A stretch of DNA of 29,146 bases from Linderina pennispora (GCF_002104995.1 NW_024468374.1:1-29146), one strand, 5' to 3'; shown: positions 1 to 9,968, numbered from the stretch's first letter. A program made the numbers and translations. Notes: generated by a model from the letters alone, not told the origin.

Positions 1-382
1 CGCCGAGCGCAATCACAGCATCGAGAATCCGAGCATTGGCCAGTGCACGCTCAACGACCTGTTGCGCACCGGTTGTCAGGCTGAGTGCCGCCTCGAGCCA
101 GCTCACTGCCCAGTCCAGTCGGCCCGTGCATAGGTCAATTGATTCAGCACGGGCCACGCATGATGCTGCCCACTGCTCGGTTCCCAAGATCTCCGTTGTG
201 TCGTCCTCTGTTGCCTGTCGCAGAACGCTTGCCAGGTCGCTGGCGCTAGTGGTCTCAGGCACCGCTGACAGGAGAGCTATTGGGCTTAGCGCGCTTTGGC
301 TGACCGCCGTACTGAGCTCGTCGAGGCCGTGTGCCGTAGCCACATGCAGCAGGGTCTTGTCTGCATTTGAATCGTCCATCAT
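1..382 (-). CDS. Sec39/NBAS-type vesicle tethering protein, 5' part (truncated by window edge)
   Basis: The minus frame is open from an ATG pair at 382/379 to the left edge (127 codons). It reads like the start of the Sec39 domain: a helical run TLLHVATAHGLDEL, then the hallmark SAVPETTSASDLASVL, which matches the 'PETTSP-x-x-Y' segment of NBAS. Next comes the W-x-x-x-R...I...TG-LD-A...LE-A pattern (EQWAASCVARAESIDLCTG) typical of Sec39. In yeast, Sec39 is part of the Dsl1 tether that captures Golgi-derived COPI vesicles at the ER; in animals NBAS is part of the equivalent NRZ complex. The start at 382 fits because fungal Sec39 begins just before this segment. The frame stays open upstream to a probable splice acceptor at 437, so a longer N-terminus through a spliced exon is possible. 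The family call is from memory of the pattern, without a search. Confidence 0.7.
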   Translation of the reverse strand, partial: MMDDSNADKTLLHVATAHGLDELSTAVSQSALSPIALLSAVPETTSASDLASVLRQATEDDTTEILGTEQWAASCVARAESIDLCTGRLDWAVSWLEAALSLTTGAQQVVERALANARILDAVIALG

Positions 383-436
383 TTCAAAAGGAATATATTC
401 TGTACGATAAATGGAGTGAGAGATTCCTTGGTGGCC

Positions 437-511
437 CTGCAAAAGGTTGTATGTCGTCAGAATCCTAATCAGGGGATTTATGTGCATCAATCAGATCAAT
501 CTATGACCTAC
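437..511 (-). other. Probable intron in the 5' leader of the Sec39-like gene
   Basis: On the minus strand the donor is GTAGGT (511-506) and the acceptor is TTTTGCAG (ending at 437), giving 75 nt, close to other introns in the window. A CTGAT-like branch sequence lies inside. It sits upstream of the favoured ATG at 382, so it would be a 5'-UTR intron, or it joins a short upstream coding exon (512-625 is open in the matching phase). Confidence 0.45.
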
Positions 512-542
512 CTCAAAGCCACAAGCGTAGCCCTCTACCACC

Positions 543-827
543 ATGGGCAGGCAGAGCAAAGAGCAGATGCCATTCGCATCAATACTGGCCTTCATGCTGC
601 TCAAGGATTGCGGAGGAGGTAGAAATTACTTGCATATCGAGCGCAATGGTTGCATACTGCATGTGCAGACGTACAAGAATCCCAGAAAGCATAACGCCAT
701 GATGGGCAGCACCATGTGCACCTTTGATGCGCTCATGGAGCACGCACAGCCCCTGCTCGCTACTGAAGACAACTATAAGAACGAATGTAGCGAGTTCTCC
801 GCGAATAGCAGAAATTTAGAACTATAA
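543..827 (+). CDS. Hypothetical 94-residue protein
   Basis: This frame opens at an ATG in a strong context (CCACCATGG) and ends with TAA at 825-827. Codon choice leans to C or G in the third position, as in the certain genes nearby, which is why I keep it. The protein has five cysteines and no signal peptide or membrane helix. I recognise no domain. It would be divergent from the Sec39-like gene with about 160 bases between starts, although it overlaps the candidate leader exon on the other strand. It could instead be a fragment of a larger decayed gene. Confidence 0.4.
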   Translation: MGRQSKEQMPFASILAFMLLKDCGGGRNYLHIERNGCILHVQTYKNPRKHNAMMGSTMCTFDALMEHAQPLLATEDNYKNECSEFSANSRNLEL

Positions 828-837
828 GGATCGGTGT

Positions 838-1284
838 CCTTTGGTATACTATTTTATCCTTGCATTCAATGCGTTATGTATGAATAGACGAGTATGGTGG
901 AGGGGCAGAAGAGCTCTTGGATGTGTCAAGCAGGGTATCATCTGTAAGAGTGTTGTACACTGGCAATTGTGCTATGGTGGTCTCTTCATGCGTCGACTCT
1001 GGGAATACAGCTGGTGAGACGGTAAATTCAACCTTGTGTTGGCAGCTATATTGCTATAGTTCAAAGATTCACTTTAATTTAAATGAGCACAAACTAGCGT
1101 ATACGACAGCTGTTTCCATTGTGTGAGCTGTGTAGCCATTCTCATATGGTAGTGGTCTCAATCAATGATTACTCACAGCACCACACCTAAAACATCAGTA
1201 TGGTATAGTATAGCAACAGTACTCCGGCGACAGGATATATCTCATTGAGGTGTGACCATAAATCTATTGATCCAGAACGAATAG
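838..1284. other. Intergenic, no gene seen
   Basis: AT-rich stretch with only short scattered open frames in both strands and no splice-like pairs that build a coding path. It carries the 3' flanks of the 94-residue gene (+) and of the F-box-like gene (-). Confidence 0.6.
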
Positions 1285-3195
1285 CTATTTACCAGTATAA
1301 ATGGCACTCTCGAGATGATGCACAAGGCTAGAATGCTGTTCTGTCTCCACTACCTTCGAGCGGGCAATGGTTTCATCCTCTGCAAATGTGGTATAAGCCA
1401 TCCGCCAAGTTACCCGATCGAGGTGAATATACCGAATGCTTGGACAAAGTACCATGAGGATTATGATTGCCCTGCATATCGCTACCTTCTGTTCATCACA
1501 GTGGGGGTCTTCCAGAATGGTTAGCGTTGTCGACAGCGGGTAGAAATCTGCGTAGAGCTTATCCAGGAACTGCATATTTGCGTACACCACATCCAAATGG
1601 TCGAATAGGAAATCGTGAAGTTCCCCATTCCAGTGACGAGTTACCGCTGTAATCCCTGTGGTATAGATCGCCCTGCTGATTGTGATGTTGGCCGCTGATA
1701 TCATCTCTGTCCGAATCACCATCTGCTGTGCTCCCGTTGTCATCGCCAAGTTGGTAATCTTCGAGCCATCTATGGCGGCAGTGTCTCATGCAGTCACTAT
1801 GTGTGCCATCGTCGCTGAGCATCTCGTCGGTACTATCAATATCAATCGCCATCCATCGCAGATATGGCAGTGTCTGTATAAGCTGCAGTGGCCTGGTGGA
1901 GTGAAAAACTAATGAATGGGATTTTGAGAACCGTGATGTTCTGGCCAAATATCCCGATGGGGAGCTCTAAGCTATTGAACGAGTAACAACTGGTATAAAT
2001 GTTCAAAACTCTTAACTTGGCTCCGAGACAGATGAGGGGGCTGAGTATTTCCTTCTCGGGCTCTTGATAAATGGATTCAAAATAAAATATCGCAAGGTCT
2101 GACAATAAGGGAAAACGATCAGGATCAAATACACCATGGTTCACTAAAACCTGGGTGCTTTGTTCATCCAGAGATATATCGATACCTTCAAGTGTTAACC
2201 TGCACCCCCTAAATACCACATCGTTACCAAAAGGATATAAGGAATACAATTCCACCTGTTTGAGAGCTGGAAAAGGAGCCCCTGCGGGTGAGTCAAGGGG
2301 GATATTAATGTCGGATTCGCGCGGGTTGGAAAAGTCCAGTGACAGAGACTGAACAGACGGATACACTTTAGGAATGCCATCCACAAGAATGAGTTTGGAG
2401 AACACCAGAGCTACGCTGCTATGCACTTGAAGTACTTCAAGTGAAGATGCGTTACGGTGTATCACCTCAATAGCCAATGAATCTGCGCTCTGGATGGTGA
2501 ATGATAAACTGCGCATGTTCATCATACCAATAGAGATGGGATCAATGCCTGCCCGGCAATGATGCGTGGCACTCAATCGAGGTTGCTTGGTCAAGCAGGC
2601 CTGACACAAGGCTACGAGTAAATGGGGTGTCTGAATGATCGGCAAACAGTGGCGATTCGCATATCGTAATGCTATTTGTATCTGGGAATATCCTGGAGAT
2701 ATGGCTGCAGAATGCGTTGGCAAGCGCTGATTCAACAGGAGTACTGGCATCGACCCGTTCACCACCGCACCAAAAAGACCATTCAACAGAAGTAGCCTTG
2801 GGGAATGTGTGGCTGAATGGAGCAGTCTGGAACACACCATTTACTAATCCGTCTGCAATAGTTGCGACATCCCAGTGAAGCCTCAGTTTTCTCACACGAA
2901 GTATATTGCCAGCCGATATTGACCCATGGAGTTTGTGTGTAAGTGTTCGACCACAGCAACTTCGTCTATTACAGAAGGTGCAGCTGTGCACATTACACCA
3001 CCAAAGCTCCTCATAGAGCTTATCTAATCCAGCCTCTCGCCACGAACGACAAACTCCAAGTATGGCGGCAAGGCGAGTATATGGAGCGCAGAAGCAGGCA
3101 TTCGGGTCAGGCTCAAAATACATGAGATTTCCAACGTAAAAGAATACAATCCGTTCGAGGATGAGCATTGGTGGGGATTGGGCGAGTGGATACAT
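1285..3195 (-). CDS. F-box/LRR-like protein, reading frame broken three times by +1 shifts
   Basis: Reading starts at ATG 3195. The first 35 residues contain MLILERIV, then LGVCRSWREAGLDKLYEELW near residue 60, the usual F-box-like opening (I-L/I-V ... V-C-R-x-W). The rest is an LRR-like solenoid with repeated L-x-x-L and LPYLRWMAIDI patterns. Three frame changes are needed: near 2556 (GGG run), near 1906-1910 (TTTTT run) and near 1733-1735 (GGG run), coding-strand sense. Each means one extra base, and one-base removal in each run makes a single frame to the stop at 1285. Corrected length is about 635 residues. F-box proteins usually act as substrate adaptors for SCF ubiquitin ligases; the substrate is unknown. 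Either assembly errors or a decaying member of an expanded fungal family. The exact third break could lie elsewhere in the overlap of open frames. Confidence 0.6.
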
Positions 3196-3284
3196 GGATA
3201 GAGTGACGCAAGAGTGCAATTGGAAAGTACTGGAGCAGCTGAAGAAAAGTATGAAAGTGAAATGGAGATAAGAGCAGCTCTGGG

Positions 3285-3290
3285 TATTTA
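3285..3290 (-). promoter_or_regulatory. TATA-like element of the F-box-like gene
   Basis: On the minus strand the sequence reads CCATAAATACCC, about 90 bases upstream of the ATG at 3195. The spacing suits a fungal RNA polymerase II core promoter. Confidence 0.35.
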
Positions 3291-3358
3291 TGGAAAACGA
3301 TTGTTTTGATTGCAGAGGTGACTGTCTATTTCTATGCTTCGGCTTCACAAAAATCAGA

Positions 3359-3631
3359 TCAGCGAGTGAGTAGCATATATAATTTAAGCAAACTGTTGAT
3401 TTCTGGATTCAGAATAGGTTGTTTTACTTCAAGAACAGAAGAGAGAACGGAAAGAGGATAACATAGGTCCTTGGCATATGGCCACAAATCCGAGCCTGAC
3501 TGCCTACTGTTCTTTAGGTGGTTAGAGCGCCCATTGCTGCGCGCCTGTCCCAAAATGCCAATGCCATCATCATTGCTAGTACAGATGCTCGGATTTGGCA
3601 GCACACAAGCCTGGCTAATGGTATTTCGCAT
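3359..3631 (-). CDS. Doubtful 90-residue open frame
   Basis: Open from ATG 3631 to TGA. Protein is Ser/Asn/Leu-rich with no recognisable motif, and its end abuts the F-box gene promoter. Codon choice is not like the certain genes. It may be chance or the remnant of an exon. Confidence 0.2.
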   Translation of the reverse strand: MRNTISQACVLPNPSICTSNDDGIGILGQARSNGRSNHLKNSRQSGSDLWPYAKDLCYPLSVLSSVLEVKQPILNPEINSLLKLYMLLTR

Positions 3632-3639
3632 ACCATCAT

Positions 3640-4003
3640 TGCTCTTCTGATAATTTCAATGCCGACAAGACAATGCTAGATAAACTTATGGAGGCCAAGG
3701 AATGACCCATCTAAGCAACCGATATTCCCGCCATCGAAGAGCCTAATGTGTGATCCATCACAGTTTGTTGCCTCAGTGCTGGACACCAGTCGATGGACAA
3801 CATGGCACTATAAATCCCGCTTATACATGCGTGATGTGGGACCTGATAAATGAGCATAATCATGCACTCATATCAGCGCATGGATTTATTTGTTCAACTC
3901 TTGCTTCTGAGCTACGAGAACGAGAGCTCATGTGACTAGACGCGGTCAACGCTGATATATTGGATTTTCTCTCTTAGTGAGCTGTACCCTGTAAATGAAG
4001 GTA
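3640..4003. other. Intergenic, no gene seen
   Basis: AT-rich. A 61-codon plus-strand frame (3750-3935) is too ordinary to support. No structured RNA recognised. Confidence 0.5.
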
Positions 4004-4430
4004 CTAGTCCTGCTCCATGATTTTATTCAGCTTTCTGAGCTTGCTAGTAGACGCACTAGCCAGACATGAAATCAGCTCAGCACAGAAAATCACAGACATC
4101 TGCCATTCTGCAGCGGCATGGGACCAGATCTCATTGGCGGCATTGTTTTTTTGGGTCCAGGACCACAAGCCCGATTTCGGAATCCTCAAGCTGCATTGAA
4201 GCGGTCACAGCCTATGCACATTGTCTTAGCAGTCCCGTTTTATTCCTCGAGATTTGCGCTTTTAGCTATCGTATTGTTGCTCCTGTGGCGGTCCGCCCCA
4301 CCTCCCCTTCCAATATAACAGGTGCAGAGCGGAACTGTGGGTGAGGTTCCCAGAATGCAGGCAAAATTGAATCCAATATAGCACACGGTATGGAAATGAC
4401 AACTCACAAAGTTGGATTGACATTGGCCAT
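4004..4430 (-). CDS. Candidate small spliced gene, structure incomplete
   Basis: Minus ATG at 4430 (MANVNPT) is followed by a consensus donor GTGAGT (4407-4402) and an acceptor ACAG ending at 4335, a 73-nt intron. The next exon begins FRSAPVILEGEV and has the spacing seen at the start of replication protein A 14-kDa subunits (short helix, then a beta strand ending G-x-V), but I cannot join it to a full OB fold. A 61-residue open frame (4004-4189) could hold the C-terminus. A pyrimidine-rich promoter-like tract (4530-4690 as read on the minus strand) lies upstream, which supports transcription in this direction. Family resemblance is weak. Confidence 0.25.
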
Positions 4431-4529
4431 CCAAAAATACTTCGGCTACTTTTTTTCTAGTGGGGCGTGGTGGCCCAGAGGTGAGAAAACGGATGGAGAT
4501 GTCGTACGGTAACTATACAGTGGGATTGA

Positions 4530-4690
4530 ATGAAGGGAAAAAAGAAAAGACCACAGAGAAAAGACTAGGAGAGAAACTAAGGAGAGACCAGGGCACTGAA
4601 GTATAGAGAGTAGGGAATAAAGACGAAGACGAAGAGGAAGGAGGTGGTTTGGCGGAATAGAAGAGAGTAGATGGTGGTTAGGGAGTTGGA
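4530..4690 (-). promoter_or_regulatory. Long purine/pyrimidine-skewed tract
   Basis: About 160 bases that are nearly all A/G on the plus strand (C/T on the minus), including GAAGACGAAGACGAAGAGGAAGG-like units. Long C/T tracts on the coding strand are common just upstream of fungal start sites, so this probably serves the minus-strand candidate gene at 4004-4430. Alternatively it is a low-complexity repeat with the potential to form triplex DNA. Confidence 0.4.
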
Positions 4691-4877
4691 AGGGATAAGA
4701 AGAATAGGCTCGATTATTTTACTCGCCAGCCGATGCCCATGGTATATAGCCCGTCGGATTCCAGCTCCGTAAGGGGCTAGCTACAAAGTAAACACAGTGG
4801 TAGACACCTGGCAGAGAAACCAAGGCAATAATTTGAGATACAACAGTGCTGCATATCTCCCAGCAGGCTGGTCGTCT
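4691..4877. other. 3' flank of the dual-specificity phosphatase gene
   Basis: No coding potential seen; the phosphatase stop (TAG on the minus strand) lies at 4878-4880. Confidence 0.5.
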
Positions 4878-6000
4878 CTAGTGGAACGGAAACTTGATGA
4901 TAGTCGGCTCTACTCTTGTGTCGTGAGAAGGAACCGTGGGCTTGCGCACCGGCAGCAGCAGCGGCAGTGGTGGCATGCCATCCAGAGCACTTAGTCCGGA
5001 GTGTGTCGCTGTCGCCATCTTCTCTTCCACAGGACTCGAGTACTCCGAGCTCGACGCGCTGTGCGTAAGCCCGGGCAGCCCTGGCGATACCACCATGCCG
5101 CTAGTCCTGACAGCAAGCTCAGGCTGGTTGGTCGCAGTGACGGGCGTCTTTGCGTCCGACTTGCTGTCAAGCGTCTTGCCGTACTCGCACAGCTGCGCAA
5201 TCAGCGACAGGTTCGGGCTAATGCACGGCGCACGGCTCTGCACGTACTCGTAGGCAGCGCTGAACCCCATCCCAAGCGTGCGCATCACATATGCGATGAC
5301 CAGGGACGCCGAGCGCGACACGCCCAGCTGGCAGTGCACCAGGACGTTCTCGTTGCGGGCTGCGCGCGGCATCAATAAATGCAAAGCACTCGTCAAAGTA
5401 CTTGTGCAGATCCGGCTCGTCGTGGTCCCACCGGTAGTGCCTGTAGGCAATGGGATGGCCGGCCATATCCACATTCTCGCCGCTGCGCATCGGCCCGGTC
5501 ACCTCGCGGGCGACATTGAGCACATGCGTGATTGCCAGCTTCGACAGCTGCACGCCGTCAAAGTTGCCCTCGCCGCCCAGAAACAGCAGGTCCATGATTT
5601 GCCGCGGCCCGTCGCCATACACCAATGCCGCACGCTTGGCCATAGCCGTGTCCCCAGAGTCCTCCAGGGTATTGAGCCGGGGCTTTGACGACAACGAGAG
5701 ACTCATTGCCGGCTTCGGCCCGGTTGCTGTCTGCCTTGTGCGTGGCGAAATGCTCAGCGGCGTCAGGGGCAGTAGTGGCGCCTGTGGCTGCGACACCGCT
5801 GTGACAGTCAGCGGTGTCTGCGGCTCGTCGCCGGAGATCTTCAGCGACGGGATGTGCAGGTTCAGCGAGCTGTTGCGCGCCAGCTTCAGCGGTGCTGGTC
5901 GTCGCATGCTCAGGTGCCGTGCCGCCAATGGCGCTGTGGACACGCGCAGCGTGGGAGGGGGCCGTTTAGGACTCTTCTGCTGGACCGGAAGCGACGCCAT
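4878..6000 (-). CDS. Dual-specificity (MAP kinase) phosphatase, one +1 shift
   Basis: ATG at 6000; about 373 residues once the single break is passed. Residues 1-125 are a Ser/Pro/basic tail; about 135-285 are a DSPc domain. It opens IMDLLFLGGEGNFDG, has the general-acid loop WDHDEPDL near 191-198, then the P-loop HCQLGVSRSAS (HC-x5-R) near 221, and ends YVQSRAPCISPNLSLIAQL, a signature of fungal MAPK phosphatases (Msg5/Pmp1 group). The tail holds two basic-plus-hydrophobic runs (KRPPPTLRV, RRPAPLKL) that look like MAPK docking sites, so the likely role is dephosphorylating Thr/Tyr of a MAPK. The frame breaks just before the P-loop in a three-base run at 5357-5359: one extra base. Removing one gives ARSRNENVLVHC, as expected. 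I favour an assembly error. Confidence 0.85.
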
Positions 6001-6812
6001 ATCGAGAGAGAAATTGTCGAGTAATGAAAAAGAGAGTTAATAAAAAGGATTATTTGGTACTGGTCATGAAAAATTAAAAAGGAGACGGGGGAGAAGTGAT
6101 AAAACAAAAGTTCGGGTTAGCAGGCGGAAGGAGAGACACAAAGCGAAGAGCATTATTTTTTGGCAAACAATTTTTCCATCCTCTATCGTGGCGGGAGAGA
6201 GGGGCGGTTATTTTTAGCGATACAATCCCATTGGGCGGAGCCGAGTGCGAGGTGAATGAGAGATGCAAAACACTATAATTAGCATCCAGGTGGACTCAGA
6301 GCATGCATCTTCGGCTTTTCAAATCGAACACCCTTCAGGCACAGTGGGCACCGCGTCGGAATAACCCGCTCTGCCAACGTGGGCATGGCAAGAAGTCTGG
6401 CTGCATTCGCGAATGCTGTGTATTTTTAGGCCAGACTGCTGCGCTCTTGGGGGCGACTTGCTCTTGGTTCAAGCCATGCCAGTGCTCGTACCTTGGCATT
6501 GCCACCGCCGCGTGCCAAAGATAAACATCCACAAGGGCTGACAACCCTGTGCTTGCTGAAAATAAAATTGACAACTGCTGCTTGATCTCTCTGGCGCGGG
6601 ATCTGCCTGTCCATAGCTCTCGCCCAAAAACAGCAATACCAAGGCCGGGTCTCTCCTGGCACTTCAGCCGACATGCATCGGATAGCGTCACTGTACATGG
6701 GTCAGCAAGTGAATGACACATCCCACAGCGTGCAGCTCAAATAATGGTGATATTGTCTGGAAAAGAAAGCGTATTTTTAGCCTAATACTCCTTTTCGGGA
6801 GTAGAGTGCACC
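6001..6812. other. Intergenic: phosphatase promoter and CCT6 3' flank
   Basis: About 810 bases between two genes in the same direction. Open frames in either strand are shorter than 130 codons with no family likeness. The first 100 bases next to 6000 are A/T-rich, as expected for the phosphatase promoter. No RNA gene was recognised. Confidence 0.55.
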
Positions 6813-8438
6813 TCACTCTCCGGGGTTCTGCGGCTTCAGCGACGCCCTGCCGGCCCGCATCACCTCGTCAACATGCAGCAGGTTGGTGGCAATGACCGAG
6901 CACGAGTGCAGCTGCTGCCGGAGCACACGGTAGTTGTCCCAGATGCCTTCCTGCACCGGATCCAGCACATCGCCTGTGTTGAGGTCAATGCCAGCGACGT
7001 GGCCATCGCCAACCTCCTCGTCAAGCAGGACCAGCACATCCATCGGGTCGTAGCCGCCGTTAGTGGCAATGGTCTTGGGGATCACAAGCAATGCCTCGGC
7101 AAAGGCCTTGACGCCCATCTGCGCCTTGCCCTTGACCGTGCGGAGGAACTCGGGCCTCAGCAGATGCTGCGAGCAGGCGACCTGGAACGCACCGGCGCCA
7201 GGCACCAGCGACTTGTCCTCAATGGCGTTCTTGACCGCACGCAGACCATCACGCACAGCGTCCTGGATCTGCTGCAGCGTGTGGCCGTTGGGGCCCTTGA
7301 TCAGCAGCGTCACGCTCTTCGGCTCCTTGCACTCCTCAATAAACGTGTACTTGTTCTCGCCCAGCACGTGCTCGTAGACAGAGCCCGCACGGCCCAGCAC
7401 CTTGGGGCTCAGGTCGTCGACCGAGTTCTGCGCAGCGCCGCCGCAGCACAGCTGCAGCCGCTCCATGTTGCGGCGCTTGGCGCGGCGCAGCGCAAAGATG
7501 CCATGCTTGGCCAGGATGTCCAGCGACAGCGGATCAATGCCCTTCTGGTTGACCACCACAAAGCCGCAGTCCTTGTCCAGCCCCGAGCACACCGTGTTCT
7601 TCAGATCGACAATCTTGCGCAGCTTCTCGTCCACAAACCGGCGCTCCGACTCGATAAGCTTGTCGCGCTGCTCGGCTGAGCTGTAGTAGAAGCCAGAGTT
7701 GATCTCGGTCTTCTCGTACTCGAGCGACACATTCAGCGTCAGCACAAAGCAGTTCTTGTTGCGCTTGGGCATGTCCGGATGCCTGGCTCCGTGGTCCATC
7801 ACCAGACCGCGCACCAGCCGGCTGTCGGTTGCCGTGCGGTGCTGCATCTTCATGATCTCTACCATGTGCAGGTCGATCGGGGTGCCCTCCTGCCAGATCG
7901 CCAGCACCGCGTCCACCACAGCCTCAGTCAGCTGGTTCGCCAGCTCTCCCTGCAGCTTCGTGCATAGCGCCGTGCGCGCCACCGATACCAGAACCTCGCG
8001 ATCCATTTCCTCTTTGACCTTGAACGACTCCAGGAACTTCAGCGCCTCGACTTTGGCTGCGTCGAAGCCGTCGGTGATCACTCGCGGATGCACGCCCTCA
8101 TCAATGAACCGCTGCGCCTGCTTCAGCAGCTCGCCCACCAGGAGCACCAGGCCAGTGGTGCCATCGCCGGCCACGTCATCCTGGGCCGTCGCAGCACGCG
8201 CAATCATCACGGCCACCGGGTTCGTGATCTGCATCTGGTTCAGCAGAACCTTGCCGTCCTTGGTCAGCGTCAGCTGGTTGGCGCCGTCCACCAGCAGCTT
8301 TAGGGTGCCGCGTGGCGACAGGTTCGACTTGAGGACGTTCTGAAGGCCGATTGCCGAGTTAATGTTCATTGCCAATGCATCGCCGCGGCGAAGGACCTCT
8401 GCATTCGGGTTGGCTAGTTTGACTGCTGAGCTCGACAT
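6813..8438 (-). CDS. CCT6: T-complex protein 1 subunit zeta (CCT6)
   Basis: Uninterrupted 541-residue frame, the family's usual length. It is one of eight related subunits of the cytosolic chaperonin TRiC/CCT, which folds actin, tubulin and WD40 proteins with ATP. Visible group II chaperonin features: the TKDGKVLL equatorial motif (about 59-66), the nucleotide-binding GDGTT (91-95) inside [16 protein letters not shown], and the second equatorial half with [11 protein letters not shown] near 410 and [10 protein letters not shown]. Zeta identity comes from the overall pattern ([28 protein letters not shown] in the apical region, [17 protein letters not shown], and [16 protein letters not shown] at the end), which is the CCT6 form. 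It is divergently arranged with the Sqt1-like gene across a 333-base promoter. No introns, strong C/G third-base bias as expected for a highly expressed gene. Confidence 0.95.
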   Translation of the reverse strand: MSSSAVKLANPNAEVLRRGDALAMNINSAIGLQNVLKSNLSPRGTLKLLVDGANQLTLTKDGKVLLNQMQITNPVAVMIARAATAQDDVAGDGTTGLVLLVGELLKQAQRFIDEGVHPRVITDGFDAAKVEALKFLESFKVKEEMDREVLVSVARTALCTKLQGELANQLTEAVVDAVLAIWQEGTPIDLHMVEIMKMQHRTATDSRLVRGLVMDHGARHPDMPKRNKNCFVLTLNVSLEYEKTEINSGFYYSSAEQRDKLIESERRFVDEKLRKIVDLKNTVCSGLDKDCGFVVVNQKGIDPLSLDILAKHGIFALRRAKRRNMERLQLCCGGAAQNSVDDLSPKVLGRAGSVYEHVLGENKYTFIEECKEPKSVTLLIKGPNGHTLQQIQDAVRDGLRAVKNAIEDKSLVPGAGAFQVACSQHLLRPEFLRTVKGKAQMGVKAFAEALLVIPKTIATNGGYDPMDVLVLLDEEVGDGHVAGIDLNTGDVLDPVQEGIWDNYRVLRQQLHSCSVIATNLLHVDEVMRAGRASLKPQNPGE

Positions 8439-8771
8439 TGTCCCTTGCTGGTTTTAATGTGAAAGATGATTATAGAAAATGACGACAAAAGGGGGTGCGA
8501 GAAAAGACTGGCTTTGCGGAAGAGGAACGCTGGACCAGCGTCGGGATGGAGCTTGAAAAAAAGACACAAAACAGAACGCCTGGGATCAGCATGGAACGAT
8601 GCTGATTTGGAATCAGCGGATCATGGCCCACTTTTTTTCTCCCTTGCTCAGTTTGTCAGCACCGACGATTTCTAATCGTGCAGCGGTGGTGGCCGCAGAC
8701 GCTGCCGCATTTCTCGCTCTACTCCCTAGATACACGCAGCTTTTCTATACAATATTGTCTATACTTTAACC
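8439..8771. promoter_or_regulatory. Divergent promoter between CCT6 and Sqt1-like gene
   Basis: 333 bases separate the two start codons. It contains a perfect 8-base inverted repeat (ATCAGCAT, six-base spacer, ATGCTGAT; 8585-8606) about midway, followed by a partial third copy (AATCAGC) at 8610-8616. Such a site could bind a dimeric regulator for both genes; that is inference. Confidence 0.45.
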
Positions 8772-9968
8772 ATGAACCCCGAGGAGCACAACACCTATGT
8801 CGACGAGCACGAGGCCGAGCACGACGAGACCTACGTCGATGAGAACGACGTCGCCGAAGACGTCGAGGACTCTGGCGAGCCCATGGACGAGGACATGATG
8901 GACGAGGACGACGACCAGGAGGCTGGGCCAAGCGCCGACAACGAAATTCTGCTGGAGGACGACTCCATCCAGGGATTCTTCAACCACAAGGAGCCCGTGT
9001 TCTCCATCGACATGCACCCGACCGACCAGAACATCATCATCAGCGGCGGCGGTGACGACAAGGCCTATATCTGGCGTGTTGACAACGGCGAGCAGCTCTT
9101 TGAGCTCGAGAAGCACGGGGACTCGGTGGTCTCCACAAAGTTCAGCCACGACGGCCTGCTGGTGGCCACCGGCGGCATGGACGGCAAGATCAACGTGTAC
9201 AAGTCGGGGCTAACCGAGAAGTGTGCGGTGCTCGAGGGCCCCGACGAGATCCAGTGGATCAACTGGCACCCGAAGGGCAATGTTCTGCTGGCCGGAGCCA
9301 ACGACGCGTCCATGTGGATGTGGTCGCTGCCCACAGGCGAGTTCATGAACGTGTTCAATGGCCATAGCGCGCCTGTCACATGCGGACGGTTCACCAACAG
9401 CGGCCGCAACATCGTCTCTGGCTCTGAGGACGGCAGCCTGATCATCTGGGACCCCAAGTCTGCCTCAATCGTCCGCCAGTTCACGCCCGAGGACGAGCGC
9501 TTCCACCAGGAAGGCATCACATCCCTGGCCATCGCCAAGGACGACCAGACCATCCTCACCGGCTCCATGGATAACACCGCCAAGCTTGTCCACATCAACG
9601 GCAGCATCCTCGGCTCGTTTGAGAACGCGACCGAGTCGGTCGAGGCAGTCGGTCTGTGCTCGGTCCTGCCCCTGGCTGCCACCGGTTCTGTCGACGGCAG
9701 CCTGAGCATCTGGGACATCAACACCATGCGGCTGCGCACCACGCTGCAGCACGACGATGCCGTCACTAAGCTGCTGTGGCACGAGAACTCGCCGATGCTG
9801 ACCTCGGTGTCGCTCGACTGCACCGTGCGCACCTGGGATGCCCGCACCGGCGAGGCCGTGCGCACCTGGAAGGGCCACCAGGAGGGCATCATGGACTTTG
9901 CTCTGTCGCACGACGGCAAGACAATCGTCACAGCGTCCGACGACGGCTGCTGCCTGGTCTTCGCATAG
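8772..9968 (+). CDS. SQT1: WD40 ribosome-assembly protein, Sqt1/AAMP family
   Basis: 398 residues, no intron, start in good context (TAACCATGA). Residues 1-62 are very acidic (runs of D/E), as in AAMP and Sqt1; from about 65 on there are seven to eight WD40 repeats, e.g. HKEPVFSIDMHP, GGGDDKAYIW, GHSAPVTCGRF, SGSEDGSLIIWD, TGSVDGSLSIWD, and a final GHQEGIMDFALSHDGKTIVT. In yeast Sqt1 is a dedicated chaperone that carries newly made ribosomal protein uL16 (Rpl10) to the 60S subunit; the animal relative is AAMP. The match of the acidic head plus repeat order makes this better than a generic WD40 call. Divergent from CCT6, whose chaperonin folds many WD40 propellers. Confidence 0.85.
   Translation: MNPEEHNTYVDEHEAEHDETYVDENDVAEDVEDSGEPMDEDMMDEDDDQEAGPSADNEILLEDDSIQGFFNHKEPVFSIDMHPTDQNIIISGGGDDKAYIWRVDNGEQLFELEKHGDSVVSTKFSHDGLLVATGGMDGKINVYKSGLTEKCAVLEGPDEIQWINWHPKGNVLLAGANDASMWMWSLPTGEFMNVFNGHSAPVTCGRFTNSGRNIVSGSEDGSLIIWDPKSASIVRQFTPEDERFHQEGITSLAIAKDDQTILTGSMDNTAKLVHINGSILGSFENATESVEAVGLCSVLPLAATGSVDGSLSIWDINTMRLRTTLQHDDAVTKLLWHENSPMLTSVSLDCTVRTWDARTGEAVRTWKGHQEGIMDFALSHDGKTIVTASDDGCCLVFA

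Noticed and set aside
6873-7679. 268-codon plus-strand frame opposite CCT6
   Set aside because: Exact shadow of the CCT6 gene, whose minus-strand frame has clear chaperonin motifs; the shadow is Leu/Gln/His-rich with no family.
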